From Mycobacterium scrofulaceum (GTDB taxonomy: Bacteria > Actinomycetota > Actinomycetes > Mycobacteriales > Mycobacteriaceae): DNA of 64,000 bases. Below, in pieces: positions 52,813 to 61,960 of this stretch (position 1 is its first letter; each line of letters opens with the position of its first letter). Location: positions 1 to 64,000 of the forward strand of contig NZ_MVIJ01000015.1 of assembly GCF_002086735.1 (NCBI RefSeq). Direction: 5' to 3'. Made by a program: the position numbers and the translations under genes. The notes beneath the pieces were generated by a model that had not been told where the DNA came from, searched no databases, and was given only the letters and a program-made list of their open reading frames with translations.

Positions 52813-55158
52813 GTGTCGGCGCTGACGGGTTTCCGGGTCGTGGAGCTGGCCGGGTCCGTCGCGGGGGAGTACTGCGGAAAGTTGTTGGCGGATTTCGGCG
52901 TCGAGATCCTCAAGGTCGAGGCGCCCGAGCGCGGCAGCCCCACGCGGGCGATGGCTCCTGTCCTGGCCGACGGGTGCGACGGGAGCGGCCTGTTCGCATA
53001 CCTGAACACCAACAAGCGGTCGGTGGCGCTCGATCTCGGCTCCGGCGCGGACGTCGAGACCCTGGACCAGCTCATCGGCACCGCGGACGCGGTGATCGAC
53101 GACGGCGCCCTCGACCCGGCCACCGACTGGGCGCGGCGACATCCGGACGTGGTGTTCTGCTCGATCACGCCGTTCGGCGGGGACGCGCCCGGCGAGTTCC
53201 GCCATGCCAAGAGCCTGAACGTCTTCCACGCCGGAGGCTGGGGATACCACACGCCCAGCCACCCGGACCCGGACAAGCCGCCGCTGCAGGGGCCGGGCCG
53301 GTTCCTGGCCGACTATGAGGCCGGACTGGACGGCGCGCTCTGCATGGCCGCAGCACTGTTCGGGCGCCTGCACAGCGGCCGCGGCGAGTCCATCGACGTT
53401 TCGGGGCAGGCCGTGCTGGCCTCCCGCGCCGACTGCATCCTCGGTCGATTCATCACCGGCGAGGTGACCGCCGAAGGGTGCCGGGGCGACTACGATCAGG
53501 CCGGCCCCGCGGCGTTTTTCGCGTGCGCCGACGGCTTCGTCTACCTGTACATGACCAGCCGCGCGCACTGGCTCGGCCTCAAAGACCTCATGGACCATCC
53601 GGACTGGCTGGATGCGTTCGACGACGACTGGCTGGAGTTCTCCGTCAGTGCGGCCAAGGTCGCCGATTTCCAGCGGGGTTTCGCCGCGTGGGTCCGCGAC
53701 CTGGCCAAGGACGAAGCGTCCGACCGAGCGCAGCGACTGGGTGTTCCGCTGGTGCCGGTGAACGGGGCCGCCGATCTGCATGATTCGCCGCAGTACCGGC
53801 ACCGGGGTTTCTTCCAGCCGGTGCGCCACCCGGTGCTGGGCGACGCGGCCTACCCGACGGTGCCGTACGGATTCAGCCGTTCACCGGCGCGAATCATCTC
53901 CGCCGCACCGACTCTCGGTCAGCACACAGTGCAGGTGCTGGAGAGCATGGCCACCGCGCGCACCCGGCCGCGGGTCGAGTCCCCGCAACTCAAGCCACCA
54001 CGGGAGCCGCGTGGCGGGCCCCTGGAAGGGGTGCGCGTCGTGGAGCTGACCAAGGTATGGGCCGGCCCCTACGCGGGCAAGCTGCTCGCGATGCTGGGTG
54101 CAGAGGTCATCAAGATCGAAACCGCGGGCAGTCCCGAGGAGATGCGGGCGTACGGCGGCACCGACATCGACCACGCGCCCTACTTCCTGAGCATCAACAC
54201 CGAAATCCTCGGCGTGGACCTCGATATCAAGTCCGTGGCGGGCATGGCGCGGCTGCGCGAATTGATCGCGCGCAGCGACATCGTCATCAACAACCTCCGG
54301 CCGGGCGCGATGGAACGCCAGGGCCTGGGCTACGCGCAGCTCAGGGAGATCAAGCCGGACATCATCTCCGTGTCGATCAAGATGTGGGGCAACGACGGGC
54401 CGTTGGGCCATCAAACCGGTTACGCGCCATGCTTTGCCGCGCTGGCCGGGCTGGCGCCCCTGGTCGGCTATCGCGGGGGCCCGCCGCTGGGGACGAGCAT
54501 GCGCTACGGCGATTCGACCGTCGGCGCGGCCGCCGCCTACGCCGCGGTGGTGGCGTTGCTGCATCGCGAGCTCACCGGCGCCGGGCAGTTCGTCGACCTC
54601 TCGGCCGTCGAAACGCTGTCGTCGATGATCGGCGACCGCCTGCTCGAGCACGCCCTGACGGGAGAAGAATTCGCGGCCTGCGGCAACGATCACCCGGACC
54701 TGTGCCCGCACGGCTGCTATCCCTGCGCCGGCGGCGCCTGGATCACGGTGGCCGTCGCCGAGGACTCGCAGTGGCGCGGATTGTGCGGCGTGCTCGATGC
54801 GGAGTCACTGGCCCGAGAACGCCGCTACGCCACCATGGCCGAGCGCCGGCGGCATGCCGCGACGCTCGACGCCGACCTTGCGCAGCTCACCCGGCACCAC
54901 GCCGCCGAGCAGCTGGCCCGTCGCCTGCGCGCGGCGGGTGTGCCGGCCTGTAAGAGCGCCACCGCCGTCGATGTGATCGCCGATCAATTGCTGTGGGACC
55001 GCGAGCTGTATCGGTTCGTCAGCGACCACCGAGAGGGTCAGCGACCTATCGTCGGGCCGTCCTGGCGGATGGCGCGCAACCAGGCGCGCGTCGCCCGCGG
55101 CGCGCCGGACCTCGGCGAGCACACCGAGTACCTGCTACGCGGGATACTTGGCGCATGA
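52813..55158 (+). CDS. Fused double-domain family III CoA-transferase (CaiB/BaiF)
   Basis: 781 residues with two complete CaiB/BaiF domains in tandem: about 1-390 (LTGFRVVELAGSVAGEYCGKLLADFGVEILKVEAP) and about 400-781 (LEGVRVVELTKVWAGPYAGKLLAMLGAEVIKIETA). Family III enzymes normally interlock as two identical chains, so a fused pair can make a pseudo-homodimer inside one protein. It moves CoA between carboxylic acids, here probably activating the P450-pathway acid. GTG start, 19 nt after the crotonase stop. The two halves are clearly diverged from each other. Confidence 0.88.
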   Translation: MSALTGFRVVELAGSVAGEYCGKLLADFGVEILKVEAPERGSPTRAMAPVLADGCDGSGLFAYLNTNKRSVALDLGSGADVETLDQLIGTADAVIDDGALDPATDWARRHPDVVFCSITPFGGDAPGEFRHAKSLNVFHAGGWGYHTPSHPDPDKPPLQGPGRFLADYEAGLDGALCMAAALFGRLHSGRGESIDVSGQAVLASRADCILGRFITGEVTAEGCRGDYDQAGPAAFFACADGFVYLYMTSRAHWLGLKDLMDHPDWLDAFDDDWLEFSVSAAKVADFQRGFAAWVRDLAKDEASDRAQRLGVPLVPVNGAADLHDSPQYRHRGFFQPVRHPVLGDAAYPTVPYGFSRSPARIISAAPTLGQHTVQVLESMATARTRPRVESPQLKPPREPRGGPLEGVRVVELTKVWAGPYAGKLLAMLGAEVIKIETAGSPEEMRAYGGTDIDHAPYFLSINTEILGVDLDIKSVAGMARLRELIARSDIVINNLRPGAMERQGLGYAQLREIKPDIISVSIKMWGNDGPLGHQTGYAPCFAALAGLAPLVGYRGGPPLGTSMRYGDSTVGAAAAYAAVVALLHRELTGAGQFVDLSAVETLSSMIGDRLLEHALTGEEFAACGNDHPDLCPHGCYPCAGGAWITVAVAEDSQWRGLCGVLDAESLARERRYATMAERRRHAATLDADLAQLTRHHAAEQLARRLRAAGVPACKSATAVDVIADQLLWDRELYRFVSDHREGQRPIVGPSWRMARNQARVARGAPDLGEHTEYLLRGILGA

Positions 55159-55919
55159 CGGCGACTCTTGCACACACCGCGGCGCTGGTCACCGGCGCCA
55201 GCAGCGGTATCGGGGCCGCGACAGCCCGCGCGCTGGCCGCGGAAGGCGCCGCGGTGGCCCTGCTCGCGCGCCGCGCGGACCGGCTCGCCGATCTGCAGGC
55301 CGACATCGAATCCGCCGGTGGCACAGCGCTGGCCGTGCCGACCGACGTCACCGACGCCGAGCAGGTGTCGAGCGCCGTGCAGCGCGCGGTCGCGGAATTC
55401 GGCCGGCTCGACACCGTTGTGAACAACGCCGGGCTGATGCAGTCGGGCCCCGCGGCCGAGGCGTCGCTGCGGGACTGGGACGCCATGGTGACCGTCAACG
55501 TGCAAGGGGTCCTGTACGCCACCCGCGCGGCGCTCCCACACCTGATCGCGGCGGCCGCCGACTCACCCCGCGGCGTCGCCGATCTGGTCACCATCAGTTC
55601 GACCGCCGGCTGGGTGGCCCGGCCCAACACCGCGGTCTACTCGCTGACCAAGTTCGGCGTGAACGCGTTCAGTGAGGGCATTCGCCAGGAGGTGCTCGGC
55701 AAGCGGGTGCGGGTCGGCGTCGTGGGCCCGGGGACGGTCGACACCGAGATCTTCAGCCACCTCGCCGAGCCGTCCCGGGAAGCGTTCGAGCGCCAGACCG
55801 CCGGCATGGTCAAGTTGCGCCCGGAGGACATCGCGGACGCGGTGCTGTTCATGGTCACCCGCGACCGCCGGGTCGCCGTCAATCACATGCTGGTGCGCGC
55901 GGCCGAACAAACCTGGTGA
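55155..55919 (+). CDS. Short-chain dehydrogenase/reductase
   Basis: 254 residues. TGASSGIGAATARALAAEGAAVALLARR (Arg-Arg favours NADP), NNAGLM, SSTAGW and YSLTK are intact. ATG overlaps the CoA-transferase stop. The VGPGTVDTEIF segment and the C-terminus RRVAVNHMLVRAAEQTW follow the pattern of the mycobacterial SDRs that precede APH-like genes. It is the second SDR of this operon. Confidence 0.85.
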   Translation: MTATLAHTAALVTGASSGIGAATARALAAEGAAVALLARRADRLADLQADIESAGGTALAVPTDVTDAEQVSSAVQRAVAEFGRLDTVVNNAGLMQSGPAAEASLRDWDAMVTVNVQGVLYATRAALPHLIAAAADSPRGVADLVTISSTAGWVARPNTAVYSLTKFGVNAFSEGIRQEVLGKRVRVGVVGPGTVDTEIFSHLAEPSREAFERQTAGMVKLRPEDIADAVLFMVTRDRRVAVNHMLVRAAEQTW

Positions 55920-55923
55920 GCCA

Positions 55924-57219
55924 TTGAGTTCCGAGCCATCGACGTCACGGTGGGCCGTCGGCGACCAGTACGGGCTGGCGTTTCCGGCCGATCCCGCGGC
56001 GCTGGCGGGCGCTGGCGCGCGTTTCCTCACCCGGGCCTTCGCCGCGTCCGGAGTGTTGCGTGACAACAGCGTGACGCGCATCGTCGGGTTTCGTGAAATG
56101 GCGGGCGGCAGCACCGGACGTAAGGTGGCGCTCACCGTCGAATATGCCAGGCCCGCAGCCGAACTGCACACCGACATGTTCGTGAAGTTCTCGCGCGACT
56201 TCGGCGACTCGGCGCGCGACCGCGGGAAGACCCAGATGGAGCCCGAAGTGCGGTTCGCCGCCCTGTCCCGGGCACCGGAATTTCCCATCGCGGTGCCCAG
56301 GGTGCAGTTTGCCGACTATCACCGCCCGAGCGGCACGGGAATACTGATTACCGAGCGAATCCGATTCGGCGAGAACGGGATCGAGCGGCAGTATCACAAG
56401 TGCCTCGACTACGAGATGCCCGGGCCGCTCGAACACTACCGCGCGCTGCTCACCGCGCTGGCGCGGCTCGCCGGCGCCCATCGGTCCGGGAGCCTGCCGA
56501 CCGAGCTGACCGCGGCCTTCCCGCTCGACGTGGCGGCCGCGACGGTGGGGGAGCGGGCGCCGCTCTCCGCCGACAAGTTGGTTCGCCAGGTAGACCAGCT
56601 GGCCGCGTTCGCTCGAGCCCATCCCCGGCTGCTGCCGGCCTGTGCGCCGGAGTTCGCCGCCCGGCTGCGCGACGACGTCCCGCGATTCGCGCGCCGCGAA
56701 CAGACCGTCGCGGCCCGGCTGTCCGGGGACTCCGACTATGTCGCGCTCTGCCATTGGAACGCCAACATCGACAACGCGTGGTTTTGGCGCGACGCGGCGG
56801 GCGTTTTGCGTTGCGGCCTGCTGGACTGGGGATGCGTCGGCCAGATGAACGTGGGCATGGCGATCTGGGGAGCCATGTCCGGCGCCGAAACCGACCTGTG
56901 GGACGCGCATCTGGACGACCTGCTGGGATCGTTCGCCAGTGAGTTCCACCGATACGGCGGCCCGGAACTCGATCCGATTCGGCTGCGCCGCCACACGTTG
57001 ATCTATGCGGCGGCGATGGGGGTCACCTGGCTGCTGGGCGTTCCGGCGTTGATCCGCAAGCGATTCGAGGCCGTACCGGACAGTCGCCGGCACCCCCTGA
57101 TCCGTGATGACGAGAGCGTGCGCGCACCGCTGCAGATGCTGTCGAATCTGCTGTTCCTGTGGGAGCGGCATCGGGTCGGGGAGCTGCTTGACGCCGCGCT
57201 TGCCGAGAGTCGCGGCTGA
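55924..57219 (+). CDS. APH-like phosphotransferase-fold protein with altered Brenner motif
   Basis: 431 residues of the aminoglycoside-phosphotransferase/choline-kinase fold. The metal-binding LLDWGCVG is kept. The Brenner motif H-x-D-x4-N reads HWNANIDN, so the catalytic Asp is Asn. The only in-frame start near the SDR stop is a TTG at 55924, 4 nt downstream. Mycobacteria hold several APH-like proteins next to FadE and SDR genes. A weak kinase or a non-catalytic binding protein is inferred. It ends 1 nt short of the convergent 13E12 gene. Confidence 0.75.
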   Translation: MSSEPSTSRWAVGDQYGLAFPADPAALAGAGARFLTRAFAASGVLRDNSVTRIVGFREMAGGSTGRKVALTVEYARPAAELHTDMFVKFSRDFGDSARDRGKTQMEPEVRFAALSRAPEFPIAVPRVQFADYHRPSGTGILITERIRFGENGIERQYHKCLDYEMPGPLEHYRALLTALARLAGAHRSGSLPTELTAAFPLDVAAATVGERAPLSADKLVRQVDQLAAFARAHPRLLPACAPEFAARLRDDVPRFARREQTVAARLSGDSDYVALCHWNANIDNAWFWRDAAGVLRCGLLDWGCVGQMNVGMAIWGAMSGAETDLWDAHLDDLLGSFASEFHRYGGPELDPIRLRRHTLIYAAAMGVTWLLGVPALIRKRFEAVPDSRRHPLIRDDESVRAPLQMLSNLLFLWERHRVGELLDAALAESRG

Positions 57220-57220
57220 G

Positions 57221-58633
<1,413 letters not shown>

Positions 58634-58639
58634 GACCCC

Positions 58640-58645
58640 AAACTA
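58640..58645 (-). promoter_or_regulatory. -10 box TAGTTT, predicted leaderless promoter
   Basis: On the minus strand TAGTTT is followed by GGGGTC and the ATG at 58633. No ribosome binding site is needed for this spacing. Confidence 0.5.
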
Positions 58646-58736
58646 GCCACGCCCACCGACAAAATTGGCCTCACGGAGACCGCTGAAGCTAAAGTGACGC
58701 AAGTGATCTCAGCCGGAACGGCTCGCTCCGTGTCAT

Positions 58737-59771
58737 CTAGGCGTTGATGCTCAGCAAATCCTCTGCATTACGGTGAGCGATGCGGTGGCGGTCGTCTTCG
58801 CTGATGTTGAGTTTGTTGAGGAAGGTCCGTGTGCCGTCGAGGGTGAGGTAGGGGTAGTCGACTGACCAGATCAGCCGGTCAAGACCGACGGTTTGTGCGA
58901 TGAAGTCGATGTGTGGCTCGTAGAACATCCCGCTGGGGGTGATCCACACGTGGCGGCAGTACGTGTCGGTGATGGTTGTGGACAACCCCGTGACGTTTGG
59001 TGGCATGACGTCATCGAGTCGCGGCAGATAGAAGGGGACCATTTCGCCCCAATGGCCGCTGATTACACGCAGATGCGGGAAGCGTTCGAATGCTCCAGAC
59101 AGGATGAGTCGGAGCACGTGGATGCCGGCCTCGTGGTGCCACCCCCACCCCCCTAGCGAGAATTGCGTCGTGACCTCAGGGCCGAACCCGCTGTAGTAAG
59201 CCTGCTGAACTGACGGCACGGGATGAAAGGGATGCACGTAAAGCGGTACCCGGAGGTCGTTGAGCTTTTGAAGCACGGGATCGTACCGCCGATCGTCGAG
59301 AAAGCGGGCGCCTGGTCGTCCGACGATGAGGGCGCCCTTGAGGCCCAGCTCGACGACCGCGCGTTCGAGCTCTTCGGCGGCAGCCTGGGGCGCTTGCCAG
59401 GGCAATAGGGCGAATCCGCCGAATCGGTTCGGGTATTGGGAAATCGCTTGTCCGAGGCGGTCATTGGCGCTCGCGGCCAACTCGACGGCGTGTTCCTCCG
59501 GCACGAGCTGGATTGGTGAGCTGTAGGAGATGATCTGCATGTCGATCCCATGAGCGTCCATCTCCGCAATGCGGCGATCGGCGAGGTCACTGCCGCGTCT
59601 GATCGCTTCTCTCATCTCGACGAGATGCGGGCGGTCCCGGTCAGCTGATTGGGAGGCCGCGGCCGCGGAACTCTGCAGACCCATGTAGGGCGCTTCCTCC
59701 TCCAGCGTTGGTTGCGCCCGTCGCATGATGTCGGCGTCCATGGTGTGTTCCTCAATGCAAATCAATCGCAT
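58737..59771 (-). CDS. Amidohydrolase-2-family decarboxylase-like protein (gamma-resorcylate decarboxylase type)
   Basis: 344 residues. The N-terminus LICIEEH carries the Glu-x-x-His-like metal site of the decarboxylase branch, followed by LYVHPFHP, SGHWGEMVPFYLPRLD and WSVDYPY (metal and base residues). These enzymes remove CO2 from hydroxybenzoates. An ATG at 59777 is possible, but AAGGA lies 6 nt before the ATG at 59771. The GC content looks lower than in the flanking genes. The GlcG/HbpS-like gene lies upstream on the same strand, 77 nt away. Confidence 0.83.
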   Translation of the reverse strand: MRLICIEEHTMDADIMRRAQPTLEEEAPYMGLQSSAAAASQSADRDRPHLVEMREAIRRGSDLADRRIAEMDAHGIDMQIISYSSPIQLVPEEHAVELAASANDRLGQAISQYPNRFGGFALLPWQAPQAAAEELERAVVELGLKGALIVGRPGARFLDDRRYDPVLQKLNDLRVPLYVHPFHPVPSVQQAYYSGFGPEVTTQFSLGGWGWHHEAGIHVLRLILSGAFERFPHLRVISGHWGEMVPFYLPRLDDVMPPNVTGLSTTITDTYCRHVWITPSGMFYEPHIDFIAQTVGLDRLIWSVDYPYLTLDGTRTFLNKLNISEDDRHRIAHRNAEDLLSINA

Positions 59772-59848
59772 GGTCATTCCTTGGTTGTCGTTGAAGAGCC
59801 CGCGCCCACGCGGGCGCGTGGTGAGTAGATGATGGGGCGGCCGAACGA

Positions 59849-60274
59849 TCAGGTAATGGCGTCGACGCCGGCCTCGGCGATCGACTGGTCTTGACTCCAA
59901 TGCCCACCCGATACACCGATCGCTCCGACAACAGTGCCGCCGACGACGATGGGCAGCCCGCCCGCGAAGCTGATGAGCCGGGAGATCCCGGTGGGGGCGC
60001 CGGTAGCCAAGGGCGCGTCCTGGGTCATGAGCTCGTGCCACTGACCGGTCGGCAGACCGAATCCGGCAGCGGTGTAGGCCTTGTCTTGAGCGATCTGGAT
60101 GGCCTGCAGCGCGACATCATCCATCCGGGTGAAAGCGCTGAGGTGTCCCGCGGCGTCGACCACGGCCACTGCGGAGGGCACCCCGATCTCCTCGGCGGCC
60201 GCGATCGCTGCGCGGACCGCCTCGGTGGCGGCCGTGGCCGAGATGCTCGGAACGTATTTGACGACGCTGTTCAA
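59849..60274 (-). CDS. GlcG/HbpS-family small protein
   Basis: 141 residues of the HbpS/GlcG fold (DUF336): AAIAAAEEIGVPSAVAVVDAAGHLSAFTRMDD, KAYTAAGFGLPTG and GGLPIVVGGTVVGAIGVSGG. Members bind haem or act as accessory or catalytic proteins in catabolic operons. The start is a TTG at 60274 with AGGAG 6 nt upstream. It is divergent from a MarR gene and probably controlled by it, together with the decarboxylase. Confidence 0.84.
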   Translation of the reverse strand: MNSVVKYVPSISATAATEAVRAAIAAAEEIGVPSAVAVVDAAGHLSAFTRMDDVALQAIQIAQDKAYTAAGFGLPTGQWHELMTQDAPLATGAPTGISRLISFAGGLPIVVGGTVVGAIGVSGGHWSQDQSIAEAGVDAIT

Positions 60275-60297
60275 GGCGACTCCTAACGTGCACGGAT

Positions 60298-60329
60298 ATC
60301 AGTGTACATACATACATCAGCATACTGAT
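60298..60329. promoter_or_regulatory. Candidate MarR operator in the divergent promoter
   Basis: ATCAGT (60298-60303) and ACTGAT (60324-60329) form inverted arms around an AT-rich centre with repeated TACA units. It lies between the GlcG-like and MarR genes. MarR proteins usually bind such palindromes between divergent genes. Confidence 0.45.
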
Positions 60330-60346
60330 TCGCTTCAGCCGTTGGC

Positions 60347-60352
60347 TAGGGT
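60347..60352 (+). promoter_or_regulatory. -10 box TAGGGT, predicted leaderless promoter
   Basis: TAGGGT followed by 6 nt and the ATG at 60359. It decides against the TTG at 60356 as the start of the MarR gene. Confidence 0.5.
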
Positions 60353-60358
60353 GGGTTG

Positions 60359-60802
60359 ATGGCGGACTACACCGAGCGAATGATCTGGTTAGTCAAACGT
60401 GCCGAGATGGCTACTCAGCAGGCGAAGGAGCGCACGCTCCGACGCCATAAAATAACCGGCGCGCAACATGCGGCCCTGACGATCATCAATCTCTACGACG
60501 GCATCACTTCAGCAGAACTGGCCCGCCGGTGCTTCGTCACGGCACAGACGATGAACAGTACGGTGAGTCGACTCGAGGCGGCCAAGCTGGTCGCACGCAC
60601 GGCGCACCCATTGCATCGGAACCTGATTGAGCTACGACTGACGGAACACGGACGGCAGGTGTATGCGAGAGCTGACGCTGAGGTGGCCGCACTCGACGAT
60701 CAGCTCGCCGCGGGCTTCGCAGCGGCGGAATTGCGCGCATTGAAGCGCGCGCTGACCCACATTGCCGCGGTGGCAGACGAGGCGTCGAGCGCGCAACATT
60801 GA
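60359..60802 (+). CDS. MarR-family transcriptional regulator
   Basis: 147 residues. The winged helix is clear: ITGAQHAALTIINLYDGITSAELARRCFVTAQTMNSTVSRLEAAKLVAR, with the wing HPLHRNLIELRLTEHGRQVYARAD. Divergent from the GlcG-like and decarboxylase genes, which it probably represses until an aromatic acid binds. A palindrome and a leaderless promoter lie just upstream. The gene's composition looks less GC-rich than the flanks. Confidence 0.87.
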   Translation: MADYTERMIWLVKRAEMATQQAKERTLRRHKITGAQHAALTIINLYDGITSAELARRCFVTAQTMNSTVSRLEAAKLVARTAHPLHRNLIELRLTEHGRQVYARADAEVAALDDQLAAGFAAAELRALKRALTHIAAVADEASSAQH

Positions 60803-60847
60803 AAGTCCCCGTGCGGAGCCCAATTGCCGGACGGTCATTGCCGTAGT

Positions 60848-61960
60848 TCAGGGGCCTGGCCACGTGGGACTGGTGGTCAGCACGTCGGCGCCACCCTCGG
60901 TGATATGGACCGTATCCCGGCGGAACACCGCCCCGACGCCTTCCCGCCAGACGTAGCCGGTGATCGCGAGCACCATGCCGGCCTCCAGCCGGTCGCGTTC
61001 GCCGGCGGCGAGCAGGGTTTGGGACACCACCGGCGGGTCGAAGCCCAACCCCAAGCCATGCGCGACCGGCATCGGCGGTATCGGCTCGCCGGCCGCCTCA
61101 TAGGCGCCGAGCAGGTCGGAGGTGGGTGCACCGGGCCGGCACGCCGCAAGAATGCTCTCGTACAACACGTTTGAGCGATCGAATAACTCGGAGGCGGGCC
61201 CGCCGGCAGCCCATGTTCGACCCACCTCCGCGACGTAGCCGTTCGCCAGGGCTCCGGCGGCGAACGCGACAAGGTCGCCGGGTCGCACCGCGCCCGAGCC
61301 GTCGCGGCGCCACGGGTGTTCCTTCGACGTCACCCAGGCGGCGTCCTGGGTGGCCGGCGTGCTCACCCCGCCGGCCGCCATCGCCTCCATCATGGCGCCG
61401 GCCAGCGTTCGCTCGGCAACTCCGGGCGCGAATTCGGCCAGCGCGGCGGCGAGTCCGCGTTCGGCGACGCGCAGGGCGGTGCCCATCGTCCCGATTTCGT
61501 CGGGGGTCTTCACTCGCCGCGCCGCGCGCATCGCCGCCTCCGCGTCGACGAGTTCGGCGTTGGGGAACGCCTCGGGCAGCAATGCGGCGAAAGTCGGTGT
61601 GATCGCGTCGGTTCCGACCCGCCGTGCCGAGTCGGCCCCGTCGATCTTCCTCAGCACGTCGATCAGCGTCATCGGATTCCAGGCCAGCCCGTAGAGGTGG
61701 TCGTGTCCGATCTCCTCGGGCACGCCCTCGTCGTCGGTGCTGTTGAGATAGATGTCGCCGGAGGCACGCACGACGACACACATCGGACCGAACGGCCGGG
61801 TGCCGGCGATCCACAACTGTGGCGCCCCGGTGACGTAACGAATGTTGGCCTGCCGCCCGAGCACCAGGACGTCGAGCCCGTGCGCGTCCATCTGGGCCAG
61901 TGCCCGTTCCCGGCGCGCCAGGCGCAGGGCCTGGCCGTCGGGGCAGACTTCAGTCGCCAT
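60848..61960 (-). CDS. M24 'pita-bread'-fold protein with lost metal ligands
   Basis: 370 residues of the Xaa-Pro peptidase/creatinase superfamily. Against its neighbour at 61950, the five metal ligands read Ala and Glu instead of the two Asp (GDLVAFAAGALANGYVAEVGRTW), a retained His (AHGLGLGFDPP), then Thr and Arg instead of the two Glu (MVLAITGYVW, VFRRDTVHI). Four of five are changed, so a dinuclear metallopeptidase activity is unlikely. Creatinase shows that the fold can work without metal. It overlaps its neighbour by 11 nt. Confidence 0.82.
   Translation of the reverse strand: MATEVCPDGQALRLARRERALAQMDAHGLDVLVLGRQANIRYVTGAPQLWIAGTRPFGPMCVVVRASGDIYLNSTDDEGVPEEIGHDHLYGLAWNPMTLIDVLRKIDGADSARRVGTDAITPTFAALLPEAFPNAELVDAEAAMRAARRVKTPDEIGTMGTALRVAERGLAAALAEFAPGVAERTLAGAMMEAMAAGGVSTPATQDAAWVTSKEHPWRRDGSGAVRPGDLVAFAAGALANGYVAEVGRTWAAGGPASELFDRSNVLYESILAACRPGAPTSDLLGAYEAAGEPIPPMPVAHGLGLGFDPPVVSQTLLAAGERDRLEAGMVLAITGYVWREGVGAVFRRDTVHITEGGADVLTTSPTWPGP

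Noticed and set aside
51123-53276. A 717-residue minus-strand frame opposite the SDR, crotonase and CoA-transferase genes
   Set aside because: It crosses three real genes and their boundaries, has no recognisable domain and is His/Val/Gly-biased.
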